64,000 nt of DNA from Plecoglossus altivelis (GCA_036571765.1 BROE01000022.1:13566322-13630321); one strand, 5' to 3'; shown: positions 1 through 10,218, counted from the first letter of the stretch. Made by a program: numbers and translations. The notes: generated by a model from the sequence alone, not told the origin.

Positions 1-335
1 ATCAAAACACCGGGGTATAAATAAGGTAGGAGAGCACCTGTTTAATAAATGTCTGTCTATTGAACTTTTCAAATTTGATTAGTAGTACTAAGAGTGAGTA
101 TGAACTGTGTCATAATTGTTCATAGATAAAACTGTTTTGAACAAAGGCTGTGACAAAGAGTTTGTTGTCTCACGATAATAATCCACATCGAGGTCGGATA
201 AGGTTCGGGGTGTAGAACGAAAGGTTTTATTGATATATGCTAACAGTGTGTATCTGATAAAACGCAAGGTTACCGAAGGATAAATGTTTGGTTGGAATGG
301 TTGATCATTCTTCCCTGACTATCCAAGTGTTATGT
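1..335 (+). other. Possible LTR remnant at the left edge
   Basis: A TATA-like box (TATAAATAAG, 16-25) is followed by an AATAAA signal at 44-49 and a T-rich stretch, as in an LTR end. It lies upstream of a degraded retroviral gag-pol on the same strand, so it may be the 3' part of that provirus's 5' LTR. The upstream half would be outside the window and no partner LTR was recognised, so the assignment is inference. Confidence 0.3.
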
Positions 336-600
336 TTTATGGGATTGTGCCTGTGCGTTTCAGCAAGTAAAATAGTTCCCTAAGAAGGTTTTGGTGGAGG
401 CTGCCAGGCGAATATATACACGACACCTCAGGGTCCGCGCCCGGGGGACTTGACAAGTAAAATAGGTCCTCTAAAGAGGTTTAGTTGGGAGCTACGAAGC
501 CAAGTGAAAATTGAAGAAACCTGCGGATCCGTGCCCAGGAGACTCAGCAAGTAAAATAGGTCCTCTGAAGAGGTTTTGTTGGAGGCTACAAGGCAGAGAT
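335..600. repeat. Imperfect ~92-bp tandem repeat
   Basis: The phrase GCAAGTAAAATAG followed by an AGAGGTTTTGTTGGAGGC-like block recurs near 363, 453 and 547, a period of about 90-94 bp. Between the copies there are two related GC-rich blocks (near 424 and 519) ending in CCGGGGGACT and CCCAGGAGACT. The unit sits between the LTR-like start and the gag remnants, so it may be a retroviral leader duplication. No tRNA-complementary primer site could be confirmed. Confidence 0.6.
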
Positions 601-802
601 CATTTGTTTGTCCAATGTAATGATGTGTTGTTGTGGACTTTGTGTATGAGATAGATTCCAAAATAGATATTGAGGACAAGGCCTCTGAGACGGAGGTGTT
701 TTGTGCTGAAATACCCCTGCAGACAGAACACACACTTACACCCAAGACCCTGCAATGCTCCGCAGTGAGCAAAGATAGTGGTTGATAAACAAGTGAACGG
801 CA

Positions 803-2590
803 TTGTTAGAGGCTTATGAAAAACACAGAAGGTTAATCATCATACAAACTTTCTATGGTGGGGGAATATTCCTAGTAGAAATAGTGGTTCTTATTATCTT
901 TACTATTCTAAACATTCAGAGAGCAATTGCTAATCGAAAGAGGGAACAGAAACAGGAATGTAGTGCAGCAGTGTTAACATGGCATCAGTCAGGGAATGGT
1001 TCACAGGTAGAGTGAAGGATAGTGTAGGAAAGGAGTGGTTTGAAGGACAAGCCTGTTTGGGGCTCTGTGTTGCAGAGATGGGTAGAGAAAGACTGGATAC
1101 GCCCCGGAGATATCTTCCCCTCCAGAAGAGACATCCTCCTTATGAAAGCAGAGGGGCCTGAGTGGCTGGAGGAAGCTAAAGTTGCATGCGAGGGAGTGCA
1201 AGGTGGCGTGACTGACCTTACAAGCGAGAAGAAAGGCTAGAAGTAATGTTGAACAAGCGGCGGCGGAACAGTGACTGGCTGCCATAGCTGTCGATGAACT
1301 AATAAGACGACACAACGCCCAGCAGAGCTCAGATAATGCCACTGACACGGAGGACAAAGTGAAGCAGATGATCATGACTTCATCTGGTGGTCAAAAGGAA
1401 GATTACAACCCCCAGCCTAGGAAACCATCAAGTGGTGACACGGGAACAACCGATCCCCTATCCCAGGGGGTGGCTCCGACCTTATAGCCCTCCCTCGCAG
1501 CAGCAACACTGACAGCTCCTTCACCCCTTCCTTACTCAAGTCTCAACTCGCTTAACCAGGTGTCGGAAAAAACATTTGAAGCCCCCAAGGCACACCTACA
1601 AGCCCCCCTAAGATAAGTAACTGACTGGGAACTGGAAAGGAAATTGAGTGGAAACCTGAAGCTTACCCTAGTGTATGGCACAATATGGACACCAGAAGGA
1701 CCAGACAAGGACGTGCAGACCCTCCATCAAGAAATAAAGGAACTAAAAGAGGCCGTGATTGGGATGGCCAACATCATGCTGTAACAAAGTGACAAGATTC
1801 TAGCCGCTCATGGACCAGGACCAACCACAACTCTCCTATCGGATATATGGGAGGAAAACCCACCAACTTCTGATATCATCCTGTGCAGGCTCCCAAGCCA
1901 AACATGCCCAAGGGGAAGAGCAATCCAGACAAAAGTCGCTGGAGTGCAAGTCTGCTTCCAGGACAGGGAGTAGACAGGAAATCAACCAGCAGGATTTGAG
2001 CGAGAGTTAAGGGACGTAGCTCAAGGCAGACGACTAAGAACCTATCATACTATGGGTAGTACGTCTTGGGGGAACGATGGGAAGCCCCCACTCAGAGAAT
2101 ACAGGAGTGGGGCTGTCGAGATCGATGAAGGAAGTCCACGATGCCTGAGCAGCATCATAAGAAACCACTCCCAGGACTATGGGCGGTCAGGTTAACGCTC
2201 GCTGAGTAACTCCGAAAAAGCGGGAGATCCCAGCAGACGTCTACCTGAACGAAAATAGTCCTCGGATCAGGACAGTATCAGGACAGTAATAGACACAGCC
2301 ACCGGATATATGAGGTAAATAGGCGCAACAGGAATGGGTTTTGTGGAAACAGTCCCCAATTAACAGGACCCCCAAGCACATGCTGCCTCTAGGTATCACG
2401 TCTCAGCTGATGTCACCGTACAACCAATGGACAATATGCAATATGTCTGCTGACCCCACTAATCCGGATGCCTGCACGCACGCTCTCCAGGACAGCACAT
2501 CCCATGGTGCTTCGCAGTCAAGGAGGATCATTGGACCAGGACGTACAGGCATTGTCATACCCCTTAAGGCAAGTCCCAGGACAGCAGCTC
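803..2590 (+). pseudogene. Degraded retroviral leader / N-terminal gag region
   Basis: Only short open stretches survive here. Examples are 803-1015, which includes a hydrophobic stretch, and 1040-1240, which has a WVEKDWIRPGDIF-like segment resembling a retroviral matrix region. Stops and frame changes separate them. The stretch runs without a clear break into the better-preserved gag part downstream on the same strand. It is read as old, inactivated gag sequence of a class I endogenous retrovirus. The extent and the matrix assignment are inferred, and no single frame covers it. Confidence 0.4.
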
Positions 2591-3834
2591 GGAGTGGTTG
2601 ACTTCGCCCCATACCCCCTCTTGATGTGACGGGTTTGCTGAATCGACTTCCACCCTTGACAGATGGAGGGAGTGAGTGGATTGAACAATTCCAGACGCTG
2701 ACTGTAGGAACTTTATTGGCACTAGGGGACGTACGTCTTATCCTGTCTCAAAGCCAGGACCTGTATAAGGCCAACAAGATCATGAACAACGCGGGACTTC
2801 CGGCACATGCACCAGATGCCACCCCCTTTAATAACAACCATAAGACAGTGTTGGACGAATTACGACGCAAATTCCCTTCAAGACCAGACACGTCAGCCGT
2901 CACCAACTTCAAGTGGTATGGCAAGGACAGCCCAGTCGCTTACATCCACAGAGCAGAAATAGCACGGAGAAAAGCATTCAAAGAACCTTATGACAAGTCG
3001 TCTGCCACCACCTTATGTTCTGCGACATAGTTAAGAATGGATTGCCCTGCAAGGTAGTGCAAGAGCTGAGTATGACTGTTGGCCTGAATGATAAAAACGT
3101 AGCGGAATGGGAGATGTGGATATGACATCACATTACTGAACACAGCAAGGCAGGAGACGATGAAGAAAAGGAAGACTAGGAGCTCCGCCTGCGCCTACTA
3201 CGCACCCAGATCCAAAACGAAGAGCAAGTGGCAACCGAAAACAACAAACAGAAGAAGCTAAATCAGAATACACTGCAAGGACTGATGTTGAAAGACAAGG
3301 TGGCAGGAGTACTCCAAGAGGTGCAAGCTACTCCGGTGGTCCAGGCTGTGCAGCTGGCTGACGCTGCCCCTGCACCAGCTCCAGTCTACCCACCGGCCCC
3401 ACCAGTCATGCCGATTCCAGTCTACCAAACACCGGTATACTATCAACAGTCGCCTGACTACCCACCCTAGGGTCGACCCCAAACCACATGGCTGCCACAA
3501 CAGCCTGTAATGCTACTGTGACAGGCCTTGTCACTTTTCAAGAGATTGCAGGGCCCCACTATGAAGGGAACAAAGGAGAAGGCTTGTTGCTTACGCAGCA
3601 GGCGGATACTCCCATCAACAACCACAGTATGCTCCTTTGCCTCCTCAATAGCCCCAACCAGTGATGTGAACTGGACCTCAACCACACCCAGTTCCATATG
3701 CCAATGTTACATATCCTCCAACAGCCGCAGCCCCAGTTACACAGGCACCCCAGATGTATTACGATCCTGATCCGCCAGCTTATTGACGGGACCAACCACA
3801 ACAGCAAGAGAGGACACACCTATTCTCTACAACA
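2590..3834 (+). pseudogene. gag: Endogenous retrovirus gag remnant (capsid and Pro/Gln-rich part)
   Basis: A 134-codon open stretch (2626-3030) has capsid-like features: LPPLTDGGSEWIEQFQ near its start and a VAYIHRAEIARRKAF block near its end. The frame then shifts around 3030. A second open stretch at 3228-3470 is lysine- and glutamine-rich, then proline- and alanine-rich. Stop-broken Pro/Gln/Tyr-rich sequence continues to about 3830. This order matches capsid followed by a nucleocapsid or linker region upstream of the protease. Several stops and frameshifts make it non-functional. The family (class I, gamma/epsilon-like) is inferred from the integrase further on. Confidence 0.6.
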
Positions 3835-3975
3835 GTGGAGCCACTCATATCTATGACTATAGGAGGAAAAGAGTTTATTATGTTGGCTCACTCCGGTGCC
3901 ACATTCTCAAGTGTGCAAACCCCTATCCCTGCCTCAAATAAAGCTGTATCAGTTGTTGGGTTATCTGGCTCTTAC
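3835..3975 (+). pseudogene. pro: Retroviral aspartic protease fragment, active site lost
   Basis: The reading frame carries the typical start of a retropepsin: a short beta strand, an IGG turn, then FIMLAHSGA. In retropepsins the catalytic motif is D-S/T-G. Here the Asp codon is replaced by His (CAC at 3889-3891), a one-base change from GAC, so the enzyme would be inactive. The fragment is cut off at about 3975, where a reverse-oriented LINE begins with its tandem CATC tail. It lies directly downstream of the gag remnant. Confidence 0.6.
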
Positions 3976-6290
3976 CATCCATCCATCCATTGTCTTCCGC
4001 TTATCCGGGGCCGGGTCGCGGGGGCAGCAGTCTGAGCAGGGAGGCCCAGACTTCCTTCTCCACGCACACCACCTCCAGCTCCTCCGGGGGGATCCCGAGG
4101 CGTTCCCAGGCCAGCCGAGAGACATAGTCCCTCCAGCGTGTCCTGGGTCTTCCCCGGGGCCGCCTCGTGGTAGGACATGCCCGGAACACCTCCCAAGGGA
4201 GGCGTCCATGAGGCATCCGAAACAGATGCCCAAGCCACCTCAGCTGGCTCCTCTCGACGTGGAGGAGCAGCGGCTCTACTCCAAGCTCCTCCCGTGTGAC
4301 CGAGCTCCTCACCTTATCTCTAAGGGAACGCTCGGCCACACTGCGGAGAAAACTCATTTCGACCGCTTGTATCCGCGATCTCGTCCTTTCGGTCATTACC
4401 CAAAGTTCATGACCATAGGTGAGAGTAGGAACGTAGATCGACCGGTAAATCGAGAGCTTTGCCTTTCGGCTAAGCTCCATCTTCACCACGACCGACCGGT
4501 ACAGAGACCGCATCACTGCAGCCGCTGCACCGATCCGCCTGTCAATCTGACGCTCCGTCCTTCCCTCACTCGTGAACAAGACCCTGAGATAAGAACCATG
4601 GCCTCAGATTTCGAGGTGCTGATTCCCATCCCGGCTGCTTCACACTTGGCTGCAAACCGCTCTAGTGCATGCTGTCCCGGTCCGATGGAGCCATCAGGAC
4701 AACATCATCCGCGAATAGCAGAGATGAAATCCTGTGCCCCCCGAACCAGACACCCTCCGGCCCCTGGCTGTGCCTAGAAATTCTGTCCATAAAAACAATG
4801 AACAGAACCGGTGACAAAGGACAGCCCTGGCGGAGTCCAATACGCACCAGGAACAGGTCCGACTTACTACCGGCAATACGAACACAGCTCCTGGTCCGGT
4901 CATACAGGGACCGGATGACCCTGAGCAAAGGGCCCCGGACCCCGTACTCCCGGCAAACTCCCCACAGGGTGCCGCGAGGGACACGTTAGAACGCCTTCTC
5001 CTGGTCCACAAAGCACATGTGAACTGGTTGGGCAAATTCCCATTAACCCTTAACCCTCAAGCACCCGATGAAGTGTGTAGAGCTGGTCGAGTGTTCCGCG
5101 ACCAGGACAAGGTGGGGATTGTGAACAAACAGCACTCTCTCTGCCTTCGATACCATGACTGAGGTGCCCTTGAGCAAGGCACCAAACCCCCGATTACTTA
5201 CTATTAATTTTGAGTATGGATCACCATACTTCACTTCACCGTACACGGTGTTGGTGAAGAACTGCTTCTCCCCCCTGAGTCGGCGAGCGGTTTGCCAGAA
5301 TTTCCTTGCGGCCGTCCGGTAGTCCTTCTCCATGGCCTCCCCGAATTCCTCCCAGACCCGAGTTTTCGCCTCTGCGACAATCCGAGCCGTGGCACGCTTG
5401 GCCTCCCGATACCTGTCAACTGTCTCAGGAGTCCCACAAGCCAACCAGGCTCGATAGGACTCCATCTTCAGTTTGATAGAATCCCTTACTTCCGGTGTCC
5501 ACCACCGGGTTCGGGGATTGCCGCCGCGACTAGCACCAGAGACCTTACGACCGCAGCTCCGGGCCGCCGCATCGACAACGGAGGCCAAAAACACAGTCCA
5601 CTCAGACTCAATGTCCCCAGTCCCCCCCAGAATCTGTGAGAAACTCTCCCGGAGGTGCGAGTTGAAGACTCTGCTGACAGAAGGCTCCGCCAGACGTTCC
5701 CAACAGACCCTCACGATACACTTGGGCCTGCCAGGTCTGTCCAACTTCCTCATCCACCAGCGGATCCAGCTCACGACCAGGTGGTGATCAGTTGACAGCT
5801 CCGCCCCTCTCTTTATCCAAGTGTCTGAGACACGCGGCCAGAGGTCAGAGGACACGACAACAAAGTCGATCATCGACCTTCGGCCTAGGGCCCTGGTGCC
5901 ACATGCACTGATGGACGCCCTTGTGCTCGAATATGGTGTTCGTTATGGACAAACTGTAACGAGCACAGAAGTCCAACAACAAAACACCGCTTGGGTTCAG
6001 ATTGGGGGGGCCGTTCTTCCCAATCACCCCTCTCCAGGTGACACTGCCGTTGCCCACGTGGGCGTTGAAGTCCCCAGCAGAACAATGGAGTTTTGCTGGA
6101 GGACTATCCAGTACCCCTCCCAGGGACCCCAAGAAGGCCGGGTACTCTGCACTGCTATTCGGCCCATAGGCCGAGACAACAGTGAGAGACCTGTCCCTGG
6201 CTTGAAGTCGCAGGGACACGACCCTCTCGTTTACTGGGGTAAACGCCAACACGTGGCGGCTGAGCCACGGGGCTATGAGCAAGCCCAGGA
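3976..6290 (-). mobile_element. RTE/Rex3-like LINE, copy A, inserted in the retrovirus
   Basis: Read on the minus strand it runs from the apurinic-endonuclease domain (GDFNAHVGN-type motif near 6075; FEHKGVHQC near 5900), through a linker (5043-5790), to the reverse transcriptase with FADD at about 4704-4715 and the C-terminal LTYGHELWVMTERTRS region (4001-4579). The 3' end is at the left and carries a GGATGGATGG tail (CATCCATCC on +, 3976-3990), a known trait of fish Rex3/RTE elements. The 5' end is truncated in the endonuclease. The N-terminal RT part is missing, replaced by a SINE fragment. Several frames are needed, so it is dead. Clade assignment is from recalled motifs. Confidence 0.85.
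5112..5245 (+). repeat. SINE fragment inside LINE copy A
   Basis: This stretch matches the SINE copies at 27168-27503 (opposite strand) and 29950-30198: the block GCACTCTCTCTGCCTTCGA, then CTTGAGCAAGGCACCAAAC, then the tail CACTTCACTTCACC. The tRNA-like head and a middle segment are missing. On the left it abuts LINE sequence coding the GFRPGRGT region and on the right sequence coding QFFTNTVYG. The LINE segment that should lie between these (about 500 bp in the copy at 59626-62715) is absent. Confidence 0.75.
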
Positions 6291-7000
6291 AACACATAAA
6301 TGGATAGAAGCAATCCCCACAAAAAGAGATGATTCAAAAATTGTGGACAAATGGCTACAGGAGGAGCTCATTCCACGTTACAGGGTTCCCAGACACATCA
6401 GATCTGACAACGGAACACATTTCAATAACAAACTGCTGCAGGAGGTAGAACTGGCATTGGGCATTACGCATATGTTCGGTTCAGTGTACCACCCTTTACC
6501 ACCAGTCTCAAGGCTTAGTCGAAAGGACCAATCAAACCCTTAAGGCGAAAATAGCCAAGGCATGTAAAGGCACTAAGTTGACCTGGCCGCAGGCTTTGCC
6601 ATTAACTTTGATGTCAATGCGCTTGTTGCCCAGGGCGAAAACGCATCTGTCCCCCTATGAGTTGTTAACAGGGAGACCAAAGCCGGGACCACCCAGAGAT
6701 GGAGGTCATATGCCATCTCTGGATGTTCAAGAAATTGAAATGTCTGATTATGTGAAAAAATACATCCCTCACCACAGCTCTCTTCAAACAGGTTGCTCGG
6801 GCCCAAACGGCCAACAGCGAACAAGGAGAAGCGAGTAAGATTAAAGTAGGTGACTGGGTCAGGGTAAAAGTCCACAAGAGGAAGTGGGATAGCCCCAGGT
6901 GAACTGGACCGAACGAAGTGAAGGAGGTTACTTCACACTTGGTTCAGGTCAAAGGCAAATTAGGAGCGCTCAGAACCTCAGACTTCTGCCCAAGTCTTCA
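6291..7000 (+). pseudogene. Endogenous retrovirus integrase remnant
   Basis: Integrase core motifs are readable: WIEAIPTKRDD, then RSDNGTHF (catalytic Asp codon at 6406-6408) and FGSVYHP. A one-base shift near 6500 follows, and then the catalytic Glu in a VERTNQT-type block (Glu codon 6521-6523). After SPYELLTGRPKPG (about 6650-6690) the C-terminal part has GDWVRVKVHKRKW near 6850, with a stop inside it. These features match class I (gamma/epsilon-like) retroviral integrase. The first catalytic Asp and the zinc-binding N-terminus are missing, as are RT and RNase H. Multiple frame breaks make it inactive. Confidence 0.75.
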
Positions 7001-7084
7001 GAATAAGACCATGACACATTCTTTGTGCTTTTTGAGAGGTTGTCTAAAACAGGTTGGTTATCAAACCTGACTCGTTTCCTCTTC

Positions 7085-8010
7085 AATAACTAGACGACAA
7101 GGTAGGTCCTGCCAAGTTGGTCAGCAAATCTGACCTATTTAAAGGATGTTGGCAGGTTCCTCTGTCAAAGGGCCAAAGACATTTCTGCTTTAATAACATC
7201 TTCTGGTTTGTATTCCCATACAGTGTTGCCCTTTGGATTAAAGAATGCTCCAGACACTTTTTAGAGGCTGATGAACCGTGTTGTTGTAGATCCACAGGGC
7301 TGTGCCATCTATTTGGATGATGTGGTCATCTATTGTGACATGTAAAATGAGCATTTACAGAGAATGCATGCCTTGTTCAATCTTTTGTTGTGGGCTCAAC
7401 TCATTGTAGATTTGGCCAAATTTGAGTTTGCTAAAGGCACAGTGACCTACCTGGGAAAGGTAATAGGTCTGGGATAAGTTATACCTATTCGGGCTAAAGT
7501 TGAGGCAATAGATCAATTACTGTACAATCTTCTAAGAAAGAGCTGATGAGGTTTCTTGGAATGATGGGATGTTAGTGTCAGTTCTGCAAAGACTTTTTAA
7601 CGGTCGCGACTCCACTAACCAACCTGCTAAGTTTGGGTTTAAGTTTCAGTGGACACTTGATTCTCAGACAGCCTTGAAAAGGTGAAATCATTGTCCTCAG
7701 CTCCCGTTTTGGCTGCTCCGTGGCTAAATGAGCCTTTCCAGCTACAAGTGGACGCTAGTGCATATGCTGCAGGGGCTCTTTTTTCAGACTATTAACCATT
7801 GGATTGTTGAAAAAGAGGCACTGGTACTTATATGGGCTTTGCAACACTTTGAGTTGTATGTTGGGGGTGGAATAAATCCTGTTGTTGTATTCACTGACCA
7901 CAACCCCCCCACCAAATCAACTTGTCATGATATGGTGTTTGTTTCTACAGTCATTTAATCTTGGCATATGCCACACTAAAGACACACAAAACGTCAATCT
8001 TGAGCCGTTT
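7085..8010 (+). pseudogene. Gypsy-type RT-RNase H remnant
   Basis: Reverse transcriptase motifs appear in changing frames: KSDLFKGCWQVPL (7120-7165), the YLDD box (7310-7321), then the connection region with VTYLGK (near 7445). RNase H motifs follow: an LQVDASAYAAGAL-like stretch (7740-7780), EKEALVLIWALQHFELYVGG (7810-7868) and VVVFTDHNP (7882-7908). It ends near 8000 in a QSFNLGICHTKDTQNV block. The sequence is Ty3/Gypsy-type and not the retroviral RT lost upstream. No integrase follows RNase H, which would suit the fish Gmr1-like group where integrase precedes RT. Frameshifts and deletions make it inactive. Confidence 0.75.
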
Positions 8011-9200
8011 AACTCACTTGCGTTTCCTGTTTCCTGTCTTGTGCGCGTGAGTGCGTGTGTGTGGCGTGCAGTGGTACAAAATAGCCATAAAAAGGCAGTC
8101 CATTTACAATATACACTTACAACTTTGCTCAAATAACTTATTGTTCTATACCACTAACTGAATCTAACCTACATTACGAAAAGTAATAATTTGCACTGTC
8201 TCAATGATATAATACCGACAAGCACAAACATGCTATTGCATAATGTGTTATTTGACATATTCCCTGTATAGTGTTATCTTTTTTGCGGGTGTGATGTTAT
8301 TCTTTTTGTCCCTTCAATAATTATATTTATACTGTACTCCGAACTTTTTGACAAATAACTCACACTACAAATAGGTGAAACTGAAGTTGTAAAGAAGTCT
8401 AAATCAATGTTATACCAACATCACCCATTTGTAAAGATTTTGTTTAAACTATTGTTATTCAACAGGAATAATTTATGTACTAGTCTACATTTTACCAGTA
8501 TCTTATTCTAATATTGCTGTTACTGTTAGTTGCTCCTGACATGTTTTTATATCTGCTCTTCTCTCTCTGTTCCCCCCTCCATACGTTTCTTCGGTGTGAT
8601 GGGTTTGAGTTCTCAACACCTGACTGGTTGCGGGCCAACGCTGGAATTGGTCTCCAGTGGACATCGATCTGTGACAGTCTGCCTAACTTGGATCTAGTCG
8701 CCAAACGTTCATTGGTCTTCCTGACGAGCAATGGGTTCCTGGTCCCTTTCCTCATCCCCCTGCCTGTGATTCTGCACCGATCACAGTCCCCAGCCCTGTC
8801 GCTGCTTTTACTTCATGCTCTCTTCACATTCTGCAACCCCCCCTGCCCTAAGGGTCAAAAGACCCCACATTCCGCCCTGAAATAAAGCAGGTTGATTCGG
8901 TGTTTACCCTGTACCCTTTTGGGCACTGAAATGTTCAGCCATGCAGCACATGAATCAGAAAGATATAGCTTTGTCTGAGTTCAATCAAGCACAAACAATC
9001 TAAATGTCTCATTATGGGTGTGAGTGTGTGTGCATTAAACATAGTTTTGGGTCATTCTGTGAACACATGGGTTATTTGAGATTAACCAACTCTGACCCAT
9101 GTTGAACAACGGATTTTGATATTTCAACATCCATTGACACCTTCTTGCTGTATGACCGAATGTTCTGCACCTCTTTGTTCACCAACGGTCACTGGAAGAG
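8011..9200. other. Intergenic stretch with one unexplained open frame
   Basis: No recognised gene. A 123-codon open frame at 8514-8885 (+) starts hydrophobic and then becomes Pro/Ser/Leu-rich without a known motif. AATAAA follows its stop at 8882-8887. Since the sequence directly follows a Gypsy RNase H end, part of it may be the 3' LTR of that element; no matching second LTR is visible in the window. A short GT-rich patch lies at 8041-8070 and a TG-rich patch at 9018-9032. Confidence 0.4.
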
Positions 9201-9204
9201 GGTA

Positions 9205-9385
9205 TCTCACTGAATTGCTCCTCCCAAGGTTTCTTCAATTTTTTCCCTCAAATTAGTTTCCGGAGCTTTCCTGTCTTCCTCGAGGGTTTATGTTGGTTGA
9301 GGGGCAAATCCACTGGCTTAAGTAAAGCCCTCTGTCCCATTGCTTTTAAAAAGGACTATACAAATAACATTTGATTTGGTTAACA
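9205..9385 (+). repeat. Fish interspersed repeat fragment
   Basis: The sequence contains the phrases CTCCTCCCAAGGTTTCTTC, TTTTTCCCTC, TAAAGCCCTCTG and GGACTATACAAATAAC ahead of a TTTGATTTGG end. These are known to me as parts of a very common teleost non-coding repeat. It is about 180 bp, diverged, and lies roughly 240 bp upstream of the hibch start codon. Confidence 0.6.
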
Positions 9386-9487
9386 TACTCATGTTAGCAT
9401 GCTTATCTAAGACGAGCACTGATGGACTTCCTTATGTACCATTTAAAAAAATAGATACTTGAAGTTTTTTTGGTAAAAGTCACACCA

Positions 9488-9560
9488 ATTCGGTAGGTGG
9501 CAGTAATACACCCTTTATTTTGGAATTTAACGTCAACACCAAAGAAGAAGACGTCATTCA
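9488..9560 (+). promoter_or_regulatory. Putative hibch proximal promoter with repeat-like motif and CRE-like site
   Basis: GGTAGGTGGCAGTAATACACC (9492-9512) and ACACCAAAGAAGAAGACG (9536-9553) match a short dispersed fish sequence I know from other loci, often near first exons. A CRE-like GACGTCAT lies at 9550-9557, about 65 bp before the predicted start codon. No TATA box is evident, as expected for a housekeeping mitochondrial enzyme. The transcription start is not determinable from sequence. An upstream ATG at 9590 is out of frame with the predicted start. Confidence 0.35.
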
Positions 9561-9623
9561 GCCGTCCCTCCGAACACATATCAACCTTGATGTGCGAACA
9601 GCAAATTGATTTCCTAGTTCATT

Positions 9624-9655
9624 ATGCCAGTAACATTTTTTTATGCTACCCGCAG
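9624..9655 (+). CDS. hibch: hibch coding exon 1 (start of mitochondrial presequence)
   Basis: ATG at 9624 opens ten codons (MPVTFFYATR) plus two bases, followed by a donor (GTATGT at 9656). It was chosen because its phase-2 end joins the phase of exon 2 to give a further Arg, producing a continuous N-terminus rich in Arg and hydroxylated residues with one acidic residue (Asp) in the first 25. This fits a mitochondrial matrix targeting signal, expected because HIBCH acts in the matrix. N-termini of HIBCH orthologues vary widely, so similarity cannot confirm this exon; transcript data would. Confidence 0.6.
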
Positions 9656-9861
9656 GTATGTTTAACCGGTAGACTTAAGCATATTGCACATTTATCTAAG
9701 CAGTGAGCCCTAGTACTTCATGTCGTTAGCTTGCTTGCTAGTCAAGAAAAGATAGCCTACGTGAAAGCAGTGTGACTAGCATGAACAACCTGGTCTACCG
9801 TAGCTTAGGTACAAGACAACTACCTTCGATAATGTAAACTGACATTTTGAAATCTCTTTAG

Positions 9862-9904
9862 ACTTTCCTACTTCTGCAAATTACAGAGAATACGTGACCG
9901 CATG
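9862..9904 (+). CDS. hibch: hibch coding exon 2 (rest of presequence)
   Basis: The 43-bp exon lies between an acceptor (CTCTTTAG, ending 9861) and a donor (GTAAGT at 9905). It encodes LSYFCKLQRIRDRM after the split Arg codon and ends in phase 0, where exon 3 begins. Other frames contain a stop (TGA), and an in-frame TGA upstream in intron 1 rules out extension. The basic content fits the cleavable mitochondrial signal. Confidence 0.65.
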
Positions 9905-10086
9905 GTAAGTATTCTTCCAGTACGTGTATCCTTATACAAGCAAAATTATAAATGCAATTCAAATTGGAGGTTGTGGGAGAATTGCGCCGTTGTATTTGCA
10001 GTTATTTAAACAAAGTTTGTACCACTAGTCTAATCACTGTTGAAGATATAATGTAAGATGAATTGTAATTGTTTTCTTTGGAACAG

Positions 10087-10218
10087 ATGCACAGTCAAGC
10101 TGGGCCAGAGGTTCTGATTGAGAGGGTAGGCAGTGCAGGGATAATCACACTAAATCGACCAAAAGCTTTGAATGCCCTCAACCTGTCGATGATCCGACTG
10201 ATTTACCCTCAACTTAAG
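10087..10218 (+). CDS. hibch: hibch coding exon 3 (start of crotonase fold)
   Basis: This exon has 44 codons between acceptor TTGGAACAG and donor GTGAGA, phase 0 at both ends. It holds VLIERVGSAGIITLNRPKAL and NALNLSMIRLIYPQLK, the first beta strands of the enoyl-CoA hydratase/isomerase (crotonase) fold and a close match to vertebrate HIBCH. HIBCH removes CoA from 3-hydroxyisobutyryl-CoA in valine breakdown in the mitochondrial matrix. Its first codon is ATG and could start a shorter cytosolic form if exons 1-2 were skipped. Confidence 0.95.

Noticed and set aside
3896..4777. Long plus-strand open frame of 293 codons
   Set aside because: It is the reverse-strand shadow of LINE copy A. The real coding signal (RT C-terminal motifs) is on the minus strand.
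803..8010. A single intact retroelement with order gag-protease-integrase-RT
   Set aside because: The integrase is retroviral in type and the RT is Gypsy in type. Both are broken and a LINE separates protease from integrase.
10087..10089. ATG at the first codon of exon 3 as the main start of hibch
   Set aside because: Upstream exons 1 and 2 join in phase and give a plausible mitochondrial signal. The exon 3 ATG directly follows a good splice acceptor. It is kept only as a possible alternative.
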